Assembly: GCA_025093555.1 (NCBI GenBank)
Contig: JAIWNF010000027.1
Span: forward strand, 372,001-436,000
Direction of reading: 5' to 3'
DNA from: Circinella umbellata
Taxonomy: Eukaryota; Mucoromycota; Mucoromycetes; Mucorales; Lichtheimiaceae
Length of the DNA stretch: 64,000 nt
Shown here: positions 1 through 8,487 of the stretch, piece by piece
How positions within the stretch are numbered: the first letter of the stretch is position 1
Layout: each line of letters starts with the position of its first letter
The notes under the pieces: generated by a model
The model's input: only the letters and a program-made list of their open reading frames with translations
Databases searched by the model: none
Told to the model about the DNA's origin: nothing
Translations under genes and position numbers: made by a program

Positions 1-2
1 AT

Positions 3-716
3 AAACCTTTTAATCCAAAAACACGTGTTACTGCACCTAACGGTGCCAAGATTGATAGTGGATTATTAGGTCGAGTACCAACAAATAAAAAAACACATAA
101 TCTTAATTTTCAACAATTACAACAACAAGGTGGAATAGATCGTAATAATAAATTTGCCATGCGTGCTAGTCGTAGTGATATGAATTTATCCACTATGATC
201 CCAACAAGTCAAAGTGATATGAATTTATCAACTTATGATATGATGGGACCTTCTATTTCTTCCTCTTCATCTAATTTGGGTAATCTTCAAGCAAGTCGAA
301 GTGATATGAATTTATCTGCAACCTTGAATTATCAACAACATAATAAACAAAGACGAAGTAAAAGTCCTGGACCCGAAAGAGGATTACGATCATCAAGTGC
401 TTTGGATATTAGTACTATGGGTAATAAAAAAGGAGGAGCAGGACATAATAAATGGGGTAATACGGATGCTCGACGAAGATCTGAAATGTTACAAGTTACA
501 CCAAGTATGTCTACACCAACAGGTCACAGACAATCCTATATGCCTCCTTCTTCCAATAATAATAATGGTTATGGACAATATTTAATGCCATTGAATAATG
601 GTAGTGGAATGATAATGCAACCAAGTATGAGTTCTGGAAATCGGTCTGCTCCAATGAATAATAATAGTAATCGACGAAGTATGGCACATTGGCCAACTAA
701 TGGTGGTTATCAATAA
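3..716 (+). CDS. 3' part of a low-complexity protein with SRSDMNLS repeats (5' end outside window)
   Basis: The frame is open from the first bases of the window to the TAA at 714-716, so this is the C-terminal part (about 237 residues) of a gene that begins upstream. The tail is rich in Ser, Asn, Gln and Met, like a disordered region. Three near-identical copies of the octapeptide SRSDMNLS (one is SQSDMNLS) lie within about 50 residues at nt 168-320. A basic RRSKSPGPERG stretch and a second RRRS site follow; these look like possible phosphorylation sites, which is inference. No catalytic domain is visible and I do not recognise the family. An intron in the first 150 bases cannot be excluded. 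Confidence 0.7.
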   Translation, partial: KPFNPKTRVTAPNGAKIDSGLLGRVPTNKKTHNLNFQQLQQQGGIDRNNKFAMRASRSDMNLSTMIPTSQSDMNLSTYDMMGPSISSSSSNLGNLQASRSDMNLSATLNYQQHNKQRRSKSPGPERGLRSSSALDISTMGNKKGGAGHNKWGNTDARRRSEMLQVTPSMSTPTGHRQSYMPPSSNNNNGYGQYLMPLNNGSGMIMQPSMSSGNRSAPMNNNSNRRSMAHWPTNGGYQ

Positions 717-1530
717 TTTTCATCTATAATAATAACTATTTTTATTTCCCCCTCATCCTCCATCTTATTTCTTTACTACTACTAGTTTTCTCTTAGTATT
801 GATTTGATAAATTTCATATAGAATTCATACTTTTTTTAATTGATACGTAACCTTTTTTTTTCAATAACAATTAGTTTAATCACTCAATTACATTTATATA
901 CACATAATAACAAAGCATTTTTTTTTCCATTACACATACTATTTGATATCAACTAAAAACTATATATATATATATATATATATACTATAATATATGTATA
1001 GATATAATGAATATTTTTCTTTTTTTTTCACTTTATATATAAACATAATATATCACTTTGTATTATTATTACGTATACATATGAATTTCAACAGATGACA
1101 TATACTCCTTTATATTACTTAATATGGTTACTATATAGAATATATAGTATAGCATGATGATTTAATCATTATAACTTAATTAGTACATATGCACCCAATA
1201 TATATAACAAAGTTTCTTTTTTAAAAAAAAGAGATATGTATGTTTATACTTTATATACTTTATATATATCTTTGATATAATAATGGGGAAAGAAATGCTA
1301 GTTGAAAAGAAGAAAGAGAGAAAAGAATGAAGATAATGGATATATAAAGAAGAAAAAAACTTGAGAATGAACAATGCAGATAATATCACTATTATTACTA
1401 TGATGACTACTACTATTATGACTTATTATTATTATGACTTATTATTATGAGATCCCCCCCCCCAATATGAGTAGTAGTGACCTCAATTGTGGTTTTAACC
1501 TTTTTTTTTTAAAAAAAAAAGAGAATGGGT
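717..1530. other. intergenic: 3' flank between two convergent genes
   Basis: No gene is visible. The stretch holds the 3' flanks of the upstream + gene and the downstream - gene. It contains a (TA)n microsatellite near 961-984, many T and A homopolymers, a trinucleotide-like ATT/ACT run near 1385-1447, a C9 run at 1455-1463, and adjoining T and A runs at 1501-1520 that could fold back on each other. Confidence 0.6.
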
Positions 1531-2250
1531 TTATCTTTTCTTTCGTGCTAAACGTTTCTTTAAATCATGCCTTGCAATAAATCGATCCATCCAACCATTA
1601 GATCCTTTAAATTCAATACCCTTTTTTTCAGCTACATTATTTGCTTTTTGCATAATCATGGTCCAAGTAACAGGTATACATTTACTTTCACTAATATCCA
1701 TCCATTCCAATACTGCTTCTTCAATTTCCTAAAAATAAATAATGATTTGAGGAAAAGGTGAGTGAACATTTGAGAAAACACACACACACACACACACTCT
1801 CCCCCATTACTATTAAGATATTCTTACTGGAAATCGTCCTTTTTGAACGCGCGAAACATTAGGTTTTCTTTCTGGACCCCCTGAAGCACGTTCTTCTCCA
1901 ATTCGTGCAATCAATCTTGAAATGGTTGATTTATTAGGTCTTCTATTTAAGCTATATCGATCAACAGCCCAATTAATTAATTCTTCATAAGTCATGGGTC
2001 TTGTTGTTGATTTTACTACTACTTTTTTATTATCTTGTTCTTCTTCTTGTTTTTGCTCTTGTCCTTCTTGTCGTTGTTGTTCTTTTCTTTCTTTTTCTTT
2101 TGCCTTTTCTTTTCTTATTCTGATTTTATCAGCAAGATCCAAATCTTTTTTTATTTTTTCGTCAGATGGCATGGATCGCATATAATGATTATACATTTCA
2201 TAACGTTGAGCATTACTAAGAAAAACGTTTTTCTTTAAAGACTTTGTCAT
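1531..2250 (-). CDS. HTH CENPB-type (pogo/Tigger-like) DNA-binding protein without a transposase domain
   Basis: Two exons, complement(1531..1728, 1828..2250), give 206 residues. The intron has a GTAAGA donor and a TTTAG acceptor. After a charged Lys/Glu/Gln coiled region (residues 30-80), residues about 85-135 resemble the N-terminal helix-turn-helix of CENP-B/pogo proteins (YEELINWAVDRYSLN and STISRLI). Residues about 140-200 match the HTH_Tnp_Tc5/CENPB domain, with EEAVLEW, the GSNGWMDRF core and RHDL. The reading ends in a basic tail KKRLARKKR, a likely nuclear signal, directly after the DNA-binding domain. The DDE nuclease of Tc5/pogo transposases is absent and I see no remnant of it downstream. 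It is either a domesticated DNA-binding domain or a fungal stand-alone member. The family call is solid; the function is unknown. Confidence 0.8.
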
Positions 2251-2632
2251 GATATATATATAAAAGATTTGGTTATATATAAGTTGTAATGTTGAGAAAG
2301 AAAGAAAGAGAAAAAAGAGAGAGTTATTATTTTTTTTCTTGTGTTGAAAATAACAAGGGTGAGTTTATATATGTAAAAGGGATAATTCTTGCATATTTGC
2401 TTGAAAATAAATAAATAGCTCAGCTGTCTTTTTTCCTCTCTCCCCTCTCTCCCCTCCTCCTCCTTTTTCTTTTGAAATGTATATATTTAAGCGCGCTTTC
2501 TGGGACAAAACATTATTTAAACATAATAAAATAAAAGTACACTTAATAACATAAACAAAAGTGGATAATAGTAAATGTTATTTACATGATAAGCCAGAGA
2601 AGAAAAAAGTATATAAGGAAGTGTTTTTTCTT
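2251..2632. other. intergenic: promoter side of the CENPB-type gene up to the LINE
   Basis: No gene seen. A purine-rich tract (AAAGAAAGAAAGAG on the + strand) lies just upstream of the CENPB-type start, followed by a CT-rich stretch near 2430-2470. The LINE target-site duplication begins at 2633. Confidence 0.5.
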
Positions 2633-2645
2633 TACACTTTATTTA
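2633..2645. repeat. target-site duplication, copy at the 3' end of the LINE
   Basis: The 13-mer TACACTTTATTTA occurs here and again at 6900-6912. The two copies bracket the LINE exactly, as expected for target-primed insertion of a non-LTR retrotransposon. Confidence 0.85.
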
Positions 2646-2912
2646 GTTTAAAATTTATATTTATTAAGATGGAAGACTAGTGGACCTTCGCCTATAGGCC
2701 TGTGGTCGCTTCCTTGCGGTGCGTTAGGATTAAGAGCAAGTGTAAAATATATACGAACATATAAATATAAGGGGTAGAAAATAAAACTGAAAAAACCCAG
2801 TATGGGAAAAAGTTAAATTGATGAGAGAAAAAGTTTAGTGTGACTGGAAAGTAATAAGAAAGAATAAAAAGAAAGAGGAAAGAAGTTGTTAATGAAGTAG
2901 TATGAAGATAGG

Positions 2913-5900
2913 CTAATTTATAGGTAGGGATTGTGTAGGAGGAGTGTTAGGAATATCCATAGCGTCCTCTGGTGCTGGTTCGTCTGTGTTGAAATCATCG
3001 TTTGGATGACTCAAATAGTCAATTTCTCGTAGTACACGTATGAGAGCTGGCCAGGCTGTTTGCCATTTACCGAGAGTCAGACCAACTTCAGACCTTGGAA
3101 GGCAATTGAGTATATAGTCAAGTGGTTGTTGTTCATGCCTTAGGGATGGGATATCGCCGAAAGCACCCTTGAGATCTTCAAGAAGGGTGAGTAATAGTGG
3201 GCAAGAGCCATAATGTTCTCGGTTGGCAGCGATTACACCACAGCGACAGTTCTTAAGTGGATAGGATGGTAGCCAATGCATGCGCCATTTAATTAAACGG
3301 TGGCGGTCACGGGGAAAAGCTGGCAGATACAAAATCGGGTCAATCATTCGTTTTTGACGCATACATCGTATTGTTTTCCGTTTTGTCGCACGTGTGTGAA
3401 ATTCTTCATCTCGTTTTTGGGTGATTGTTTTACTGAGAGGGTTGCTATCTTTTTTTAATTTCTTGTAAAGTTGATAAAATGGGTTGTTTGACGTAAGGTG
3501 TTTCCATTGTTTATCACAATTTTTGCCTTGTAGAAAGGACAATTCTATAGAGCGTGCCATGGTGCTAAGTGGCAAATCTTGTAGGCGAGTAACGAATTTC
3601 AGCTGTAAAATGCGCGTCCTTGTTTGCATGGAGGGTAAGTCTGCTAAAGCCAGTGGTACAATCGTTGGAAAGGGTGTGGAGCGATTACGGTTGAGAGCCA
3701 TTTTGATACAGCTGTTTTGAGCATTATTAAGCTTGTCTTTTTGTTTTGCGGAAAGTGCTGTTATGGCTAATCCATATTCTAGAACGGGCCTAACAAAAGT
3801 ACGATACACTCGAATAGCTGGCCATAAACCGACACCATATTGCTGTATACCCATTTGTCGTAATAATTCCATATTGCCTGTTGCTTTAGTAATTCGTTGG
3901 TTGACTAGTTGATCAGAATTAATGCCGTTACAATCAAAAGGGATGCCAAGATATTGAAACACCTGAACTTTGGGAATTGATTTACCATAGAGTTGGTAAG
4001 TTGAGGCTGTGGTGGTTGGAGGTTCAATGATGGCACATTTGTCAGGGTGCCATTGGAATCCCAGCTCGTTTGAATGCTTTTCTGCAATTTTTAATAGTCT
4101 GTGCATATCTTGAGGAGAGCCAATTAAAGCAACATCATCAGCATAAAGCAATGCTGAGATAATAGTATGAGAGCGCTTGAGGTGAGTGTTTCTTGATTGG
4201 CTAGTGCTGAGATTAGGTGAACGGTGGTGTTGAGCTGATGCTTCCGTTGAACCCTTGATAAATGTGGAGTGCAAATATAGGGCTTGATTACATCGAATGA
4301 ACATATTGATCCGTAGTCGGCGAGGTAAGGTATCAATAAAGACGGCATATAACAAAGGGCTAAGGATTGAACCTTGTAGTACCCCTTTTTTGGGATAAAT
4401 ATAGCGTGACCTACAGTTTTGCAGGACGACGGCAATCTGAATATCGTCAAACATGTGGCGAACGAGGTGAAATAAAGCACTTGTCAGGTTTTTTTGTAAG
4501 ATAGACCAGATGATGTCGCGGTCTACTGCATCATATGCTGAACGGATGTCCAAATATGCTTGTATCAAAGGTTCGTCATATTGTTTTTTGTATTGTCGTA
4601 TCAGCATATTAAGAGAAAAGGCTTGATCAAGAGCTCCTCGATGGTGGCGAAAGCCTCCTTGAGAAATATCAAGAGTATTAATCATGGTAAGCATTTTTGG
4701 CAGTAGGCAGCGTTCCAGTAATTTTCGAAATACACTAGTAAGACTGATCGGGCGATAGTTATTTGCAACAGTTGGGTCACCTTTTTTAAAGATTGGAATA
4801 ACTTGTGCTGAGCGCCATGCTATCGGAATGTATGACCAATACCAGCATAGCTTAAAAAAATTGCTTAAGATTATAGAAAGTCGGTGTGCTATGGGTTTAA
4901 GCATAGCTCCAGTAATGTGATCGTTACCAGGAGCTTTGCGTGGTGCCATTTTACTGATATAGTGTTCGATTTCTTCGAAGGGGAATGGGTCGTCATTTGT
5001 ATCATGATCAATATATTGTTGAAGAGGGAATTTACCTGTCCTCGTTGTGGATTGTGGTTGTTGACGTTCGCCTCCAAAAACTGTTGAGAGATGCGATACC
5101 ATTGTTTCGGACGCCTGCTTTGGTCCATCAGGGTGAGAGTATTGATGAACAGGACGACGGTTGTGACGCATGCGCTTGATTGCTGTGTTGGCTTCATTAG
5201 GGGGAGCATTGCCGAGCTTAGTGCAAAATTGCTTCCATGAAAGACGCCTTGTGTGGGATAATGCTTTGCTGAACTCTTCACTTTTCTGAATATAATTTGA
5301 CCAGAGCTTTGCGCCTTGTACCAGATTGTCTCGAGGTGCTCGACGCCACTGACGATATGCTCGTTTCCGATTATCTGCTTTTTGTTGTAGTTCGTCATTC
5401 CAATATTTGTTCCAATTTTTTGGTCGTGCTTTATTACGGGTGACGCTGTTATCAAGCGAGGTGTATATTGCTGATATTAAATCATGACTCACTTGTTCAA
5501 TTGTTGGTTCATGCACGATGCTATGTGGGCTGTTGAAAGACCGGTTGAGAAATTGTGAAAGACTTTCAGTTTTATCGACAAAATTATGTATATATAATTG
5601 GCGAACTTCAGGATCAGATAAACGCTGAAGCTTCCAGTGTTGACGGGTTGAATTTGAATGTGGTAGTGGTTGCCATGCTGTCTGTGGAAAAAAGGAAAAG
5701 GTGCATAAATGATGATGAGTAGAGAGGGAAACCATATCATGAATATTCATAACTGGATTAATTATAGCAGTTTCCATTGAAATAAATAGATCAATGATGC
5801 TGTTGCCAGCTATTGTTCGAAATGTTGGTTGTTTACGTGTCAATGATCCATTCCAGACATGTAAGCCTTTTTGATTAATCCACGGTTCCAAGGCTTTAAG

Positions 5901-6362
5901 TCCACGGTTGTTATTGGCATGATCGCCTGTGAGTAATTTGGAACGGGCGTTTAAATCACCTAAGATGATAGTATATTCGTTGATATGAAGCTGGTCCAGC
6001 AGTTCAATTACTGTATTATCATTGAGTGTTGGGGGTGGAGGTAAGTATAGCCCATGAAAAGTATATAAGCCAATTCTGAAAGATAAAGTGAAGCGGTTGA
6101 TGTTGGGGAGGTGATGGATATGAATATCAATAGTTGGACGTACTAGTAATGATATACCACCTTGACCTCTCTTTTTTGGATTAGGTTGAATTGCATAGTT
6201 GTGATACTGATGCCAGTCAGTATAAAGTCGCCCGCGAACTAGAAAAGTTTCTGTAATAAGTATAAGGTCGATGTTGTTATTGTTACAGAATTCAATAATT
6301 TCATCTGGTGATTTTGCTACACCAGTTGCATTTAATAGACCGATTTTTAGGTGGTCTACCAT
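2913..6362 (-). CDS. LINE ORF2: AP-like endonuclease plus reverse transcriptase
   Basis: A single open frame of 1,149 residues. Residues about 1-230 form an endonuclease/exonuclease/phosphatase domain: LLNATG, the catalytic Glu in LILITETF, GDLNARS and IIDLFIS. The final motif reads STHHH where APE-type nucleases have SDH, so the His is kept and the Asp is replaced by Thr. Reverse transcriptase motifs follow: FKKGDP and NNYRPISL near 525-540, motif A in DIRSAYDAVD, motif B in GVLQGSILSPLL, catalytic YADD near 737, then HPDKC and YLGIPFD. Near the C terminus CRCGVIAANREHYGSC is a C-x-C-x8-H-x3-C zinc-knuckle-like motif, common in LINE ORF2. No RNase H domain is evident. The ATG overlaps the ORF1 stop as TAATG. 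It would nick target DNA and prime reverse transcription of its own RNA. Confidence 0.93.
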   Translation of the reverse strand: MVDHLKIGLLNATGVAKSPDEIIEFCNNNNIDLILITETFLVRGRLYTDWHQYHNYAIQPNPKKRGQGGISLLVRPTIDIHIHHLPNINRFTLSFRIGLYTFHGLYLPPPPTLNDNTVIELLDQLHINEYTIILGDLNARSKLLTGDHANNNRGLKALEPWINQKGLHVWNGSLTRKQPTFRTIAGNSIIDLFISMETAIINPVMNIHDMVSLSTHHHLCTFSFFPQTAWQPLPHSNSTRQHWKLQRLSDPEVRQLYIHNFVDKTESLSQFLNRSFNSPHSIVHEPTIEQVSHDLISAIYTSLDNSVTRNKARPKNWNKYWNDELQQKADNRKRAYRQWRRAPRDNLVQGAKLWSNYIQKSEEFSKALSHTRRLSWKQFCTKLGNAPPNEANTAIKRMRHNRRPVHQYSHPDGPKQASETMVSHLSTVFGGERQQPQSTTRTGKFPLQQYIDHDTNDDPFPFEEIEHYISKMAPRKAPGNDHITGAMLKPIAHRLSIILSNFFKLCWYWSYIPIAWRSAQVIPIFKKGDPTVANNYRPISLTSVFRKLLERCLLPKMLTMINTLDISQGGFRHHRGALDQAFSLNMLIRQYKKQYDEPLIQAYLDIRSAYDAVDRDIIWSILQKNLTSALFHLVRHMFDDIQIAVVLQNCRSRYIYPKKGVLQGSILSPLLYAVFIDTLPRRLRINMFIRCNQALYLHSTFIKGSTEASAQHHRSPNLSTSQSRNTHLKRSHTIISALLYADDVALIGSPQDMHRLLKIAEKHSNELGFQWHPDKCAIIEPPTTTASTYQLYGKSIPKVQVFQYLGIPFDCNGINSDQLVNQRITKATGNMELLRQMGIQQYGVGLWPAIRVYRTFVRPVLEYGLAITALSAKQKDKLNNAQNSCIKMALNRNRSTPFPTIVPLALADLPSMQTRTRILQLKFVTRLQDLPLSTMARSIELSFLQGKNCDKQWKHLTSNNPFYQLYKKLKKDSNPLSKTITQKRDEEFHTRATKRKTIRCMRQKRMIDPILYLPAFPRDRHRLIKWRMHWLPSYPLKNCRCGVIAANREHYGSCPLLLTLLEDLKGAFGDIPSLRHEQQPLDYILNCLPRSEVGLTLGKWQTAWPALIRVLREIDYLSHPNDDFNTDEPAPEDAMDIPNTPPTQSLPIN

Positions 6363-6898
6363 TATTCTTCCTCCATGTGTTCCGTTTCCTCGTTCTTATC
6401 TTCTTGGCTAGATGACAATATGTTTTTCGCATGAGAAATGGTTATGATTTGTTGTTGACGGTGAGAAATTGGTTTTGGGTGTTTTTCTTGGAATTTGGTC
6501 CAGTATTCCACAGCTATGTAATGAGTATCAGTTGGTGGTAATGAAGTAAAGTGTCGAAGAATTGCAATACTAAGGTGCTTTTTTGGCATACGTGAGCACA
6601 TTGTGAACATTCGTTCTTGATAAATTGTTTTAGCTTTTTTTTCCCGTTCTTCTTCGGTCAATTGAGCCAAGAGCGTGGGGTCTCCAATAGTAGATGCTGA
6701 GATGGGATTAAAGTCATCTTTAGGTGTTAATTTGGCTTGGTGAAGTAGGTCACGGAGTTCTTTTTCATAAGATGAATGAATTAGTAAACCAACAATTCCA
6801 TGGGCTGGGAATTGAATGTCGATAACCCGTTCTTGTGCTACTCCAACTAAACGAAGAGCCTTGCGAATTTCACTGTGTAGCGTTCGACGAGGTGATCC
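6362..6898 (-). pseudogene. LINE ORF1 fragment, 5'-truncated
   Basis: The frame is open from the 5' end of the element (6898) to TAA at 6364-6362, giving 178 residues of the C-terminal part of ORF1. There is no ATG at the beginning; an in-frame stop appears only at the junction with host DNA. The start of the fragment (IRKALRLVG, VIDIQFPAHGIVGLLIHSSY) looks like an alpha/beta fold of RRM type, as in ORF1 RNA-binding proteins; this is inference from pattern. The rest is helical and charged. No zinc knuckle remains. The stop overlaps the ORF2 start by one base (TAATG), which suggests ORF2 was translated by termination-reinitiation. Confidence 0.75.
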
Positions 6899-6899
6899 C

Positions 6900-6912
6900 T
6901 ACACTTTATTTA
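6900..6912. repeat. target-site duplication, copy at the 5' end of the LINE
   Basis: Second copy of TACACTTTATTTA (first at 2633-2645). The reductase start codon follows at 6945, so the insertion falls in the 5' UTR or core promoter of that gene. Confidence 0.85.
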
Positions 6913-6944
6913 TATACATATATTATTAATCAAAAAGAAGAAAT

Positions 6945-8370
6945 AATGGTTGAACTACGAGAAATTGGAAAGGGTCCAGGCGTTTATATTAATCCTATTG
7001 GATTAGGTTGTATGGGGTATGCATACATATTAACAATAATGCAATTATATTTAAAAAAATTCTACGTATCATCTATTTATCAACTTTTTACGCATAAAAT
7101 TCATGCCATGTTGTAAATATATTAATAATTAATCAAATATAGAATGAGTTATCTTTATGGTCCATCCGAAAGCGAAGAGGCTAGTTTTAAAGTTTTGGAT
7201 CGAGCCATTGAATTAAATTTTAACTTTTGGAATACTGCCGATGTGTATGGTCAAGATGGCAAAAATGAATTATTACTTTGAAGGATCAGGAAATCGGGAT
7301 AAAGTTTTTTTATGCATCACATTTGGATTAGTACAAGATCCAGATACACCAAATAAATTAATAGGAGTTGATGGAAAACGATATTATGTTCGTCAATGTT
7401 GTGAAAATAGTCTTGAACGTCTTGATGTAAATATAACTGATTTATATCATCAACATCGACCTGATCCAAAAACGTAAAGTATTTTTTTTTCAATTAGTAA
7501 AACTTTTACACAAAAAGCTCATATTCATTGTGTTATATTTTATTAGACCTATTGAAGAAACAATAAAAGCAATGGCAGAGTGGGGGAAAGAAGGTAAAAT
7601 TCGATATGGTGGTCTATCAGAATGTAATTCAGAAACTTTACGTCGTGCTTATGCCATTCATCCAATTACTGCAGTTCAAATGGAATATTCACCTTGGACT
7701 TTGGATATTGAAACCAATGGAATACTTGAAACTGCGAGAGAATTAGGAGTTACTATTGCTATCTAGTAAGTAAATAGATATAATATAAGATGAATGTATT
7801 TGAAAAACAATATAATAATAACAAAATGAAATGAAATGAAATTATAATTCTCTATCTATTAAATAGTTCACCATTAGGTCGAAAATTTCTTACTGGGACC
7901 ATTAAATCACCCAACGATTTAACAGAAAATGATATCTCCACGTTTCTTTCCTGAAAATTTTAAAAGAAATTTAGATCTAGTGAGTAATATTCATGCTTTA
8001 GCAACCAAAAGAAAAGGTATTAGTTCACCTGAATTCATACTTGCTTGGGTATTAGCACAAGAGAAAGATTTTATTACCATCCCAGGAACCAAAAAAATTA
8101 AATATTTGGAACAAAATATAAAAAGTGGACAAACTCAATTATCAAAGGATGAATTGAAAGAAATGCGTTGTATTGTGAATGGCAGTGTAATAAGTGGGAC
8201 TCGACAAAATACAAAGGTGTCACATCTTCTACGTACCTTAAATAGTAACAATGGATTGAATAATAGGCTTTTTTTTAATACATTTTATTTATACACTTAT
8301 TATACATCACATAATCTTTTTTTTTTTTGGTCTTTTATTTATATATATATGGGTGAATTTCAAGGGTACT
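6945..8370 (+). pseudogene. aldo/keto reductase pseudogene (AKR, yeast YakC/Yea4-like family)
   Basis: Recognisable exons: 6945..7016, 7143..7473, 7547..7765 and 7867 onward. Family landmarks are [57 protein letters not shown] and IPGTKKIKYLEQNI. The gene is broken. A TGA at 7279-7281 comes with a frameshift just after KNELLL. A second frameshift lies near 7937-7941 with TGA at 7952-7954, after which the homology resumes in another frame (RFFPENFKRNLDLV). Two of the four catalytic residues of the fold are also changed: Asp of DTADVY is Asn, and Lys of the ATKFG motif is Thr (CITFG). Tyr and His remain. The LINE sits 32 bp upstream of the ATG. Sequencing error could make one frameshift but would not explain two lost catalytic residues. 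Confidence 0.85.
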
Positions 8371-8487
8371 AATAATAAAAGAAATTGATACAATAAGAGA
8401 AAAAGTGTATATAAGAAAAAAATATTAAGTTGAGGAGGGAAGGGTATATACAATAATAAGAATTAATAAAAAAGAAAAATGTCTTTG

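Larger units (their letters stand above)
2646..6899 (-). mobile_element. non-LTR retrotransposon (LINE), 5'-truncated, endonuclease/reverse transcriptase intact
   Basis: A 4.25-kb element on the - strand is bounded by a 13-bp direct repeat. Reading from its 5' end at 6899, it holds the truncated end of ORF1, then complete ORF2, then a 3' UTR of about 267 bp (2646-2912). The 3' end has no long poly(A); it ends in an A/T-rich sequence. The 3' UTR contains a perfect 10-bp palindrome (GCCTATAGGC near 2691-2700) followed by a CGC...GCG pair, a possible hairpin of the kind some LINE reverse transcriptases recognise (inference). It is inserted head-to-head with an aldo/keto reductase pseudogene. The open 1,149-codon ORF2 argues for a fairly recent insertion. 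Without its 5' end the copy probably lacks its own promoter. Confidence 0.92.

Noticed and set aside
4889..5455. 188-codon - strand ORF and other long ORFs inside the LINE
   Set aside because: They overlap ORF2 in other frames and start at non-ATG codons; no similarity to any domain.
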